Assembly: GCA_021030905.1 (NCBI GenBank)
Contig: JAGFMI010000030.1
Location: forward strand, 62,001-126,000
Direction of reading: 5' to 3'
From: Pyrenula massariospora
Taxonomy: Eukaryota > Ascomycota > Eurotiomycetes > Pyrenulales > Pyrenulaceae
DNA length: 64,000 nucleotides
Part shown: piece by piece, positions 32,587 through 42,866 of the stretch
Layout of the letters: every line of letters begins with the position of its first letter
Numbering within the stretch: position 1 is the first letter of the stretch
Program-made: the position numbers and the translations under genes
Notes under the pieces: generated by a model
Databases searched by the model: none
What the model was told of the DNA's origin: nothing
The model's input: the letters and a program-made list of their open reading frames with translations, nothing else

Positions 32587-34001
32587 TCATTGTGGAGTAT
32601 AAGTTCCATTCACACAGTCAAAACCAAGATTTGGGTTCAGCGCGGCCTGAGCGTTAATACAAATCACTGATGGAGGCTGCGAGTTCTGGGGAAAGACCTG
32701 CACATCCTCGATTTGGAAATTCTGACACGACGTCTCGGCTTCACATTCAAGTATTATTGCTTCCTGGTGAGTTAAATTTGGAAGCCCAACGTTGTACCAA
32801 CAGGGCTAGAAAAATCAGCGTGGGCGTTAGACACAACATGGTATTCACATACATCAGTAACACAGCTACCATCTCCAGGTCTAAACGTGTTGATAGTACC
32901 AGTAAACCCGGTCCAGCTAAAGTCGACCATGTTGACCGACGAATTGTTCGGCCGCGGCACAGAACTAGATGTTGTTCCTTGATTGAAATATGTCTGTGTG
33001 ACAAATATGGGGAAAGTGACGTTAAAGAGACGAATGTCGGACCAAGTAACATTCTTTACTAGTCCCTGGCCTCCTTGCCATGACTTAAACCTGGCACCAT
33101 ACACCGCGTCGATGACTGTCACGTCTTGGAACCGGACATTCGACACATTCGCAAACTTTGTCGGATCTGATCCAAGCGAGCCAATGCTCATACCGTGTGT
33201 CTGGTAGCCGATGGTGTTGTGCTGAAACAACACGTCATGAGATCCGTCACCAACTGCAATGGCATCGTCCCCGTTGTAAATAACGGAATCTGTAATGGAG
33301 ATTCGAGATCCAGACACATCAAAGCCATCTGTGTTGAAAGGGAAGCTCCCCGTAGTAGATGTCGCATCAATGATGGCGTCGGAAATGGCGATGTCGATCC
33401 CCGAGACTTTTACGTTCCAGGCAATCGGTTTCATAGACTTGAAAGATTGCATACTTCCGCCGGTAGTGCTGAAACTCATGAGGTGAGGACGACCAGCAAG
33501 ACCCGTGCCATTCTCAGGATTCGCATCCCACCAAGCTTGACCGTAGGAGTAGATCCAGCCATTATTGACATCCTTGCTACCAATGTAGTCGATAGCTGGG
33601 CCAGAAAATTGAAACCATGTTTGCGAGCCGGTCGTGTTAACAATTGCCCTAGGTCATTAGTGTCACAACCAATGAAGAAGCTCACAACCTTACTGGACCG
33701 CAGTCACGGATTTTGGCAGATGAATATTGCCCTGAACGGAAATTTCTACGTTCGACAAGTTCATGGCCTTGACAGGCTGGTAGATGTTGTAATCGACGCC
33801 CTTGCTGAATAGAATTACTGCATCGCTTGAACATTCTGCAAAAGCCGAGCCAGCAGCAACCGAGTCGTCAGATGTGCCATGTGAAGATTCGACTACACAA
33901 GTTCTACTTCGTGGTGTAGCGCGGGGATCCAGGAGGGAGGAAGAGACAAGCAACGTATTGAGCGCCAGGGCCAAAGTACTGGCAGTCCGGAATTGAAGCA
34001 T
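32587..34001 (-). CDS. GH28 polygalacturonase-type pectinase (exo-type likely)
   Basis: A secreted beta-helix enzyme hydrolysing pectin backbones. Minus-strand exons 34001-33694, 33648-32853 and 32805-32587 encode 440 aa. A signal peptide ([13 protein letters not shown]) is present. Active-site motifs are NTDGFD, GDDAIAV with paired Asp, [10 protein letters not shown] (the G-H-G region) and ARFKSWQG (R-x-K). The 47-nt last intron (branch TCTAACG) must be removed. It restores SCVTDPCWYNV and a C-terminus with conserved Cys ([27 protein letters not shown]); otherwise the frame ends prematurely after HADFSSPVG. The W-rich [12 protein letters not shown] segment and the overall length favour an exo-polygalacturonase or rhamnogalacturonase over an endo enzyme. 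Confidence 0.9.
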
Positions 34002-34827
34002 CTTCGGGCTACAATCCCAAGCACATGTCGCTGGTGGCAATGATGCTTCTTATACATCGTACTAACTCCTACGGCCAAATCACGGGTCCGAGAATGCTGA
34101 ATTTTTGGATGCAGGAAGAGAGATTGGCCCTCTCATGAACGTAACTCATAGTACGCAGGGATCGCGAGTCAGTGGGTCTCTAAAAATGCCGGTCAAAGGT
34201 TTGACAATAGCAAGAATGAAGACGACGATAACGCGAGGACAAGATTCTACCTAGGAGCAATCAAGCAGGTACAATTGGATCAGCATTTTGCGAGACTTTT
34301 GAGCCACTAAAGCCAACACCTTCGGAAATAATTTTTCCGTCAGTCAGGAGTGTGCCTGGTTATGCGAACAAAATACAAGTTCCAGCGGATTCAAGTGGCA
34401 GCTGCCAGTCCATTACAACGGGAAGACAAGTAAGATGGCTTTTAGGCGCGGAGGTCAGCTTATCAAGAAGATTGTCAGACAGAATAGAGAAATAAATGCC
34501 CGTTGCAGATTCTCTTGTGTATGGTTATTCCATTGCGGTGGGGTCTGACAGAGCACATAATGGCAAATCGATAGAGATGGGCTAGAATTCAATTTTCTAT
34601 GTGGTCAAAGACATGGCTTTAGCATTACCGTAAAATTTCCTATCCAAAATTCGGGATCATGACCAGTCCTTGGTCAAATCGTTCCTCTAAAAAGAAGCAT
34701 GATCTTTGGAATTCTGAAAATGTAGGGTAGACGGCGCGGCCATTCGCGTACCTCCGAGATTCGTCTGATCTCTGAGAAAGTCGTCTGGGCTTCGAGGACG
34801 GCATGAAGGGTGCTTCGATGGTTGGGC
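34002..34827. other. divergent promoter region, GH28 / membrane protein gene
   Basis: The 826 bp lie between two start codons. It should contain the inducible GH28 promoter, but no regulator site is claimed. No reading frame is supported. Confidence 0.4.
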
Positions 34828-35989
34828 ATGGAAACCACGCCAACCACGACCGAAAACACTCTTCCATTCCCACCCTTCACCGACAATGACCCTCCCGTCG
34901 ATCTTGACGGTCAAAGACCTAGCAGCCGTGGTGCCAGAGACCGGATTGACAGCGCCAACCCCCCTCACAAACGAAGTCTATCTGGCAACATCCTATCCAG
35001 GCTTGCCTTCCTCAGAAACTCCGAAGATCCTGTTGATAAGCAGGACAACCAGAGTACGCGAGATGGGCCAGTCTCACCCACAGACCTCGGGGATCCGGAG
35101 ACGTCTCGAACGGCGATGGCAGCGGCCTTGCAGCAAAAGAAGTCTCGAAAGAGGAAGGGATCGTTGAGAAAAACGGCACTCCTGCTCAGCCGAAAGCCAT
35201 CGGAATCCAAGGCCGTGAAGTCTCCTTTATCAAGCCCGCGCTCTCCAGAGAACGTTGAAAAACCTTTCTCCCTGCTACCACAAGACAGCGATGCCACTCC
35301 ACGACCGAGTGAAGATCTGTCTCCTGAGTTGCCTCCGAGATGGACCTCTCCCGCCCGGAAACATTCCCTATCCTCCATCGACTCTACTCCATCTGCGAAT
35401 GCCGTATCTTCCGCTGCCTCTGTGACATCGCCCACCATGCCGACCGATGTGTCCACGACGAGTGATGAAAGTGATTTTCCTCGCATTCCAGTGACCAATG
35501 TCCGCAAGCCGCCTTCAAGTAGCGGTGATTCTTACTTCCCACCACAAACAACTACAAGACGCCGTACCCTACGTACTAAATCTCCTCTCGCAACGCAGCC
35601 ACATTCGGTCTCTGCTTCTCCGGTTGCCAGTGACGAGGAATGGGACTACTCTGAAACTGCTTTCTGGGGCTACGTGATCCTCATTTCGACTTGGCTGGTG
35701 TTTGTTGTAGGTATGGGCTCGTGTTTGGGCGTATGGGCTGTCGTATGGGATGGTGAGAATTGTGCCCTTTCCAACTATTCTCGGGCGAGGACTGACTTTT
35801 TGATTTCACGCTCTAGTTGGGGAGACTCCTTATGCACCTCCAGAGCTAGAAGACGACCCAACACTTCCTATCGTGGGCTACTACCCAGCTCTGATGGTTC
35901 TGACGTGCGTCATGAGTTGGATTTGGGTTCTCTCCGCCTGGGTAGGGATGAAATATTTCCGCCATGCAGATTTTCGCGGTGACGATTGA
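34828..35989 (+). CDS. fungal protein with Ser-rich cytosolic domain and two C-terminal TM helices
   Basis: I do not recognise this protein. Exons 34828-35752 and 35817-35989 encode 365 aa; an upstream in-frame GTG is not used as start. The first about 270 residues are disordered, with Ser/Pro phosphosite-like clusters and a basic patch (QQKKSRKRKGSLRK). EEWDYSETAFWGY leads into a first helix (VILISTWLVFVVGMG) and a second hydrophobic stretch (CLGVWAVVWD). A short loop with PYAPPELEDDPTLP intervenes, and a final helix, YYPALMVLTCVMSWIWVLSAWV, ends in KYFRHADFRGDD. The conserved look of the membrane part across the splice join argues for a real gene. It could be an ER or Golgi protein; that is inference from topology only. 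Confidence 0.75.
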
Positions 35990-36184
35990 AGATGGCTTGG
36001 GCATATATCATTACGATCCTTGCACGTTCTTGCTGTAGAACATGCGTCTCAAGCTAGGGATGGTTTTCAGACATTGAAACCTCCTTGTGTTTATGCACCT
36101 CCAGCTTCCGATCATTTTACTGGGGCGGATTTCTCGCAAACTTCGTCAAACGCTTCACATGCTCCCTCGAGCCCGGTACCATGA
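35990..36184. other. short convergent interval
   Basis: The 195 bp lie between stop codons. Only 3' UTR is expected. Confidence 0.4.
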
Positions 36185-37394
36185 CTATGTCTCAACTCCG
36201 TCGCTCACATGCTTCAATTCTCCGTTAATGCTATTCGATGGCAATGGGGTTGGTTCTCGAGATGGGACTTCTGATCTAGACGGTGTCGTTATTTCTCCGC
36301 CAGGCCCTTTCGTCACAAGTCCCTGGCTCTGGGCAAATTCTAATGATCGCTGGGCGCGCGCGTCATAAAAGTCATCCTTGATCTCTTTGATTGACACAAT
36401 TTGATTATGCACAGTGATGATGGTATTTGTTGGAACCTGTCGCCAGTTGTCTGGAAGAAGTAAGTACTCATCATAAAAGCTCTAGACTGTGCGCTTACTT
36501 TGATCGAAGGTCAATGGCTCGCTCGCTATCAGCACAACATCTGACGCCTTGTCACGCCGTTCCATCTTGAACTGGCCTTTGATCGGACCTTCAACCCAAT
36601 CGGTTCCTGAAGACCAGTATAGACTCGCCGCCTCGTCAGTTCGGCTGCTTACATATTTTGTAACAATAACCGTATGTCCGTCGGTCACCGCAAAATTCAG
36701 GAGGCTCCGGGTTTCAGCGTCGGCGAGGTGATGCTCGGCTGGTACCGCTTTCACAAGTGCATTGATTTTTGCGATAGTTTTCTTCATCGCTCGACGAAGA
36801 AGCTTGGGGCTAAAACCCTCCTTTGGCGCAGAGCTCGGATCAACGCCTTCCTTCTCTAAAAGGTCGAGGAATAAAGCAAATGCCCATTCCGAGTCGATTC
36901 CACCTTGGACTCCTACATACCACTTATCCGCAAGTGTGGCGGCCAGCGGTCGTTTGATGTATTTCCAGGATCCGATGTTGCCATTGTGCATCCACATTAG
37001 TGTTTCGTGTTGGAAAGGATGGCAATTGCTTTCAGCGAGGGCACCATCAGTGGTTGCTCGAACATGGGCAAATATCAACCGAGAGCAGGTTTTAGGGGCG
37101 AGGCGTTCGAGATTCACACAGTTCCAAGCAGGAAGGGTGGAGGTGAATATACATGGATCTGGGCCTAGATTGGCCTCCGTATACCATCCTACTCCGAATC
37201 CGTCGCCGTTGACTGGTCTCCTTTTGTCGATGCGAAGCCTTGAATCGTAAGACTGCGTGAGAATGGAGTGAGAAGGCTCTGTGACGAGCTTCGAGAGTAT
37301 GATCGGCTTCGAGCCTTTGTAAACCTTTTGCACATGATCAGTTCCAATGCAGGAGGCGTAGTAACTCGTGTGTATGTACCAGAAACCTGCACAT
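36185..37394 (-). CDS. dug3: Dug3-like class II glutamine amidotransferase (glutathione degradation)
   Basis: Dug3 with Dug2 starts cytosolic glutathione breakdown by removing gamma-glutamyl groups. Minus-strand exons 37394-37380 (15 nt), 37324-36499 and 36450-36185 encode 368 aa. The 5-codon first exon gives MCRFL, so the nucleophile Cys2 of the class II amidotransferase fold is present after joining to VYKGSKPIILSKL. Other landmarks are PSHSILTQSYDSR, GDGFGVGWY, FAHVRATTDG, NCHPF, LMWMHNGNI and WAFALFLDLL. The third exon restores TFDQNNWRQVPTNTIITV and adds a Pro/Ser tail. Reading the second exon alone would lose both the catalytic Cys and about 88 C-terminal residues. Confidence 0.92.
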
Positions 37395-37946
37395 GCCTAC
37401 TAATTGCAGTTGATCGCTTCAGGCCGACTCAATGTGTGGCTGAAGTTGGTCTCTGGTTTTAAACCCCAGAATGTGACCCAGGAATCGCCTCAACGCCAAA
37501 TCGAAAACAATGACCAGAGAGACACTGCAGAGAAACTTATAAAGGGCATCTAAATACACCAAAGGTACGCAAGTTGTGCAGAGAAGGTTCCAGATCCAAC
37601 GAAACAAATCAGCTTGTAAGCTTCGAGGGGTCACGCTTCGCTAGCTTCAAGGTGTTTTGCAGCACACTCCACCCAGGCCGACTGTCTTGCTGACCGGGAA
37701 CTGGATCCATGACTATACTCACTTCGCAAGCATCGTTGCGGTTGGAGCTAAGTAGGCGATATTCAAATATTCGTCATCCTAGATGTTGACTCCAGTTCCC
37801 TAGTCAGACTCACAGCAACTACGGTCGATGATGCGGCAAATCGCGCAAAAACCTCAATTCTGCGGCAAATTGTGTCATACCAAACAAACCACCTCCCTTT
37901 TCTTCATGCAGGACGAACATCCCCCACCCCGATCGTACAAGATGCC
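37395..37946. promoter_or_regulatory. divergent promoter, dug3 / mgm1
   Basis: The 552 bp separate the start codons of two oppositely transcribed genes. No specific element is identified. Confidence 0.35.
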
Positions 37947-40830
37947 ATGAGCGGCCGCTTGATCTCAAGACGTCTTGCGCCTCTCGTATCGAGGGGAACG
38001 GTCGCGCGGCGACTCTTCCATGATGACTTGCGCTCAAGAGCTGGCAGCCTGTTACGAAATGGAGGCAGTGCCACGATCAGGCGCAGGCGTCCATGGCCGT
38101 TCGGTGCATATGCCTTCCATAATGTGCCCGCTGTGAGGTCAATCTCTTTCGCACGAGTATTACCGAATCTAGCAGTCAAGCTGGTCAGAGTCCCTGCTCT
38201 GTTTGGCGGGGCGCTGCTGGCAGGGTTCACCTACGTTCAATACCGGGCAACGCGTACGTCGCAGCGTTTCTATACATCGCTGAGGGCACTAACACATAAT
38301 TTCAGAAGCAGGCAATTATGCTATAGACTTATTCAACCGCGCAAGCGACGCCGCGGGCTCTGCTGCAGGTTCATTCTACCAGGGCGGTAAGGGAATAGCT
38401 GAGCAAATTGGCCGAGGCTGGGACCGGACAAAAGAAGACACAGAACTCCCCGAATGGTTACGAAAAATTTTACGTCAAGATGAGTCTGGAACTGGTCAAG
38501 GAGGAAAAGAAGGAGGTTCAGCAGGTGGATCACAGCAACCAAAAAGTGGTCTACTAGCTAGCGCTACCACCGGTGCCGCCTTTGGATACGATCAATCGCC
38601 CGAGGACGATTCGAGATCGACAGATCAAGCTGCACGTGATGACCAGATGATGGTCCTGACCAAGAAGATGATAGAGATTAGGAGCATACTGAACACAATT
38701 GGGCAGTCCGGTACTCTTACACTCCCTTCGATTGTAGTCATCGGTTCACAGTCATCTGGCAAGAGCTCTGTTCTGGAGGCTGTGGTTGGTCATGAATTCT
38801 TACCGAAAGGATCAAATATGGTAACACGACGACCCATTGAGCTCACCCTTGTTAATACTCCAGATGCAAAAGCTGAGTACGGAGAATTCCCGGCTCTGGG
38901 GTTGGGAAAGATCACAGACTTCTCCCAGATCCAGCGTACCTTGACTGACTTAAATTTGGCTGTATCTGCAGAGCAATGCGTCACAGACGATCCTATACAG
39001 CTATCTATTTATTCACCTAACGTGCCTGACCTTTCTTTGATTGATTTGCCCGGATATATTCAAGTGTCCGGACGGGACCAACCACCAGAGCTGAAACAAA
39101 AAATTGCAGATCTTTGTGACAAGTATATCCAACCGCCAAATGTTATCCTTGCTATCTCTGCAGCAGATGTGGATCTGGCCAACTCAACTGCCTTGCGATC
39201 TAGCCGAAGGGTTGACCCACGGGGCGAGCGGACAATCGGCGTTATAACGAAAATGGACTTGGTCGATCCTACCAGAGGAGCAGAAATTCTTTCAGACAGG
39301 AAGTACCCATTACGACTAGGATACGTTGGTGTTGTGTGTAGAATACCGTCTGCGCCGACAGGAATATTCTCACGACCCGGCGGTAATATCACGAACGCTC
39401 TGGTCAAGAATGAAAACGCATACTTCTCCTCACATCCACTAGAGTTTGGCCCAGAATCGGAGTTAGCTACCGGGACGCCTACGCTTAAGAAGAAGCTCAT
39501 GCACGTCCTGGAGCAGACCATGGCGTCAAGTCTTGCGGGAACAAGGGATGCCATAGTGCAGGAACTAGAAGAAGCTGCTTACGAATTCAAAGTCCAATAC
39601 AATGATCGGCCTCTAAGTGCCGAGTCTTATCTTGCCGAGAGCTTAGATAGCTTCAAGCACTCGTTCAAAGAGTTTAGCGAACAGTTTGGCAGGCCACAAG
39701 TGAAAGAACTCCTGAAACAGTCACTTGACCAACGGGTTCTTGACTTGCTTGCAAAACGGTACTGGAACAAGCCATTTGAGGAACTGTCACAAGCTCCCCT
39801 GGACCTAGATCCTTTATCTGATCTAACGAAGCTCGATCAGACTGCCTTGATATGGCATCGCAAATTAGACGCTTCAACATCGGAGTTGACAAAACTTGGG
39901 ATCGGTAGACTCGCCACTACTGTGGTCTCAAATCAGATCCAAACGCACATCGATAAGCTCATTGCGAGTTCAACATTTGCAACACATCCATACGCCCAAA
40001 AAGCAATTACAGACGCATCTTCTGGAATTCTGAACGACCGATTTTATAGTACTAGCGACCAGGTCGAAAATTGCATCAAGCCCTACAAATACGAAATTGA
40101 GGTTGAAGATCGGGAGTGGAGCAAAGGCCGCGAGAGCGTAGCCAAGGTCTTAAAGGAAGAGCTCAAAGCTTGCGAAGCCGTGCAGAAGCAGATAGAAGAT
40201 GGAGTTGGCAAGCGCAAGTTGAATGACGTTACCACCTTTGTGGATCGCGTCCGAAAGGGTGAAATTGTCCTTGAGGGTGATGGCTCACGAGGCGCTGGAG
40301 GCTTCAGCTCCGCCCTCCTCCAGAAAGGTATGTCAAGCTTTAACCTTACTATATCATTTGCGAATTAATAATGTGTCGCTCTTGCAGGTCGAGAAGCTAT
40401 CTTCCTCCGCGATCGCGCTTCTATTCTTCGGATGCGGCTGCTTGCTATCCGCTCCAAGCAATGCTCATCCCAGACAGCCAAGTACAACTGTCCCGAAATT
40501 TTCCTCGATGTTGTTGCCGACAAGCTTACCTCCACCGCTGTCCTCTTTCTTAACGTTGAGCTTCTATCAGAGTTCTATTATAACTTCCCGAGGGAGCTCG
40601 ATCTTCGGCTTGGAAGGCAGCTGAGCGAGACTGAGATTGAAAGATTTGCAAGAGAGGATCCTAGAATACGGCGGCATTTGGATGTTATTGGTCGCAAAGA
40701 GAAGTTGGAGTTGGTGCTTGAGAAGATCGAGAGCCTGCGAAGTCTCGAGAAAGGGAGGAGTATGGGAGCGAAGGGCGACAGAGGAAGTGGAGCGGCAAAG
40801 GAGAGAGCGAGGGGGTGGAGTATCTTCTAA
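37947..40830 (+). CDS. mgm1: Mgm1/OPA1 dynamin-like GTPase, mitochondrial inner membrane
   Basis: Fuses mitochondrial inner membranes and shapes cristae. Exons 37947-38253, 38306-40327 and 40388-40830 encode 923 aa. An Arg-rich presequence is followed by a hydrophobic anchor (ALFGGALLAGFTYVQY, about residues 83-98). A second weakly hydrophobic Gly/Ala stretch, LLASATTGAAFGY, lies where the rhomboid Pcp1 normally cuts to make the short form. The GTPase has GSQSSGKSS (P-loop), DLPGY and TKMD, in order. The middle domain, paddle region and assembly domain follow, ending in a GED-like helix (EKLELVLEKIESLRSLEK). The start is the ATG before the Arg-rich segment; an upstream GTG is discounted. Confidence 0.95.
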
Positions 40831-41199
40831 GGCGGACTGTATTAGTGATACTCTGTGATGAAGCTATGAGATTGATACCATAGGTGTCGGCGTTTACATT
40901 CTTGAGCAGGGCCAAGGGGAATATCACAACTCTAGGTTGGCATCGTGTCAACGCATATGCATATATCTTGAATCTAGATCCATGCGGCCGATTGCGGGGA
41001 GTTAGGCGTCATTACTACTATAACACCCGTCTTTTTTGTCTATGTCTATGCTAAGTCTTGAAAATACTAGATAAGTGTTGTTAACATTCCTAACCGGTAC
41101 CATCTTACGCACATTACCGGCTTTACGCCTGTGTAATTAGCGCCATAATCTCACGGCGACTCAGGTGCACCTTTAGACTAGTAATGTGCAATGCAATCA
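40831..41199. other. intergenic (convergent)
   Basis: The 369 bp lie between the stop codons of mgm1 and the Sec14-like gene. No feature is seen. Confidence 0.45.
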
Positions 41200-42378
41200 C
41201 TACGCGGTCTGCGATACCTCCAGTTTGCCATTCTCGGTCACAGCATCCGCATCCAGCTTGCCCATCGACTCTGCTTCCGCTAGACTTGGAGTAGCCCCGC
41301 CACGTAGGTAATCCTCATGCTCTCCGATTCGTTTGCCGCCTTTCTCCCATCGTTGACGCATCCCTTGGCGGCGGGTCTCGGCGAGATTGATCAATGCAGG
41401 CCAATATACAGAGTGATCGTACTCAAACTCGACTAAACCCCCATTCTGCTTGAGTAGCTGCTCTTTCGGTACCGTAAGAGACATCTCCTGGTTAAAACGG
41501 AGTTTTTCCTTGGTGACCGGATCCATGAAAGGGATAACAAGCTTGATAAAACCCGAGATGTAGAAAGGCACTTGTTTATGTTAGCTCAGATGGGCACTCA
41601 ACCCAGGGTAGGCACACCTACAATTTGTCACACATGCTCGGCCGAGTCTCTCTGGATAGTGATTCTGCAAGATCCAGAGCGTTTGCTTGCCCTGCGCAAA
41701 ACTCGCGTTTTGGCCACTCTTGGTCTCGGAGAAGTTGATGAGCAGCGTGAGCGTTTCTTGTCCCGGAATCATGAGTTCTATAAGCCTCTCAAGCATAAAC
41801 ACAAGATGCTCGATCTGGCGTGGTGTCTTCTCTGTATTTTGGCGGCTTGGGAACATGTACAGACATGGACGGCAATCAACGTCGAAGCCAGTAAGGAGCT
41901 GCTTTCCCGTTTCATTCTCAATGGAGATGTGATCCGCTGTGAGCTTTGTCTCAACTCCATATTCGCGCCGCCATGCTAGAGTGCTGATCAATCTAGTCTC
42001 TGCCTCCGTAAGATTCCATTTGGCTGCTCGTAAATATCTCAGGAGGCACTCCCGTGTGAGAAACATCCGCTCGCTATCCGTCAACGGATTTTTTTGCGCG
42101 TTCTTTGCAAGCGTGTCAGGGATATCGGTCCAGTCAAGCACCTTGCTCAGAAGACTATCATATTTGGTCTGCTGTTCAGAGCTAAGCTTCCGGGGTGGCG
42201 GAGGTTTTGACGATTCCAATGGTCTAGCAAATGGTTTCTTCAGCAATCCATCTGCCGACGAAAGAGGCAAGTCCAGTTGCTCGAGCCCGGCTGGCGCTGA
42301 TTTCTCGGTGCCATTTGGAAGGGCGTTGATATGCTGCTCGGTAGCAATGCCGTCAGCTTCATTTTCGAGCCCGGTCAT
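41200..42378 (-). CDS. Sec14-like phosphatidylinositol transfer protein (CRAL-TRIO)
   Basis: Sec14/Pdr16-type proteins exchange phosphatidylinositol and other lipids between membranes. Minus-strand exons 42378-41622 and 41570-41200 encode 375 aa. The Met at 42378 (MTGLENEADG) is taken as start; the frame is open upstream but has no ATG. A low-complexity N-terminus precedes a CRAL-TRIO N domain (RECLLRYLRAAKWNLTEAETRL). The lipid pocket follows: GFDVDCRPCLYMFPSRQN, LTLLINFSE and HYPERLGRACVTN. The splice join gives LPFYISGFIKLVIPFMDPVTKEKLRF, the gating-helix region. An acidic YDHSVYWPALI segment and a charged tail close it. The PFMDPVTKEK pattern favours the Pdr16/Sfh3 subgroup. Confidence 0.9.
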
Positions 42379-42866
42379 ACTCGTGTCTGGAATTGTTCTA
42401 CAGTTGGTTGTCGAAATAGAACCTAGACCGCTTTGAGAAGAATTTGAGCACACGCTTGACCTGGAGACGCTGATCGGATACTGTGGTCCTCTACCTGAGT
42501 TGGAAATATAGTTGTTTGGAATCGTAAGATTGTGGTAAGACAAAAAATTGTCACGGAGCTGCACCGGACGGACCAATGACAGACAAGATTTATCGCATAG
42601 AGATAAGAAATTCGTAACGTCGTCAACGGATCCTTCTGTCTCCTACAGGCAAGCCACAGGCCTTAAATCTCACCCTGTTGAGCCATGCCGGCTCCAAAAC
42701 GGTCAGATCATCTCGGATCGAGTGCACTGCACCATCAGTGCTTTTGGCACGCCGTAGGTCGCGTCAACGCGGCGCCCGCCAAATCAATTTACGCGTCTAC
42801 CAAACACTCCGCTCTGAAGCTCTGCATGAGCATCCCATCCGACGCGGGCCTCAACAACTTGTCAAG
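42379..42866. promoter_or_regulatory. divergent promoter, Sec14-like / pol12
   Basis: The 488 bp lie between start codons. Open frames on both strands continue from the genes into this interval but lack ATG starts and conserved sequence. Confidence 0.35.

Noticed and set aside
24601-34001. Secondary-metabolite gene cluster
   Set aside because: No polyketide synthase, NRPS, terpene cyclase, P450 or pathway regulator is present; the block is only scattered secreted enzymes and membrane proteins.
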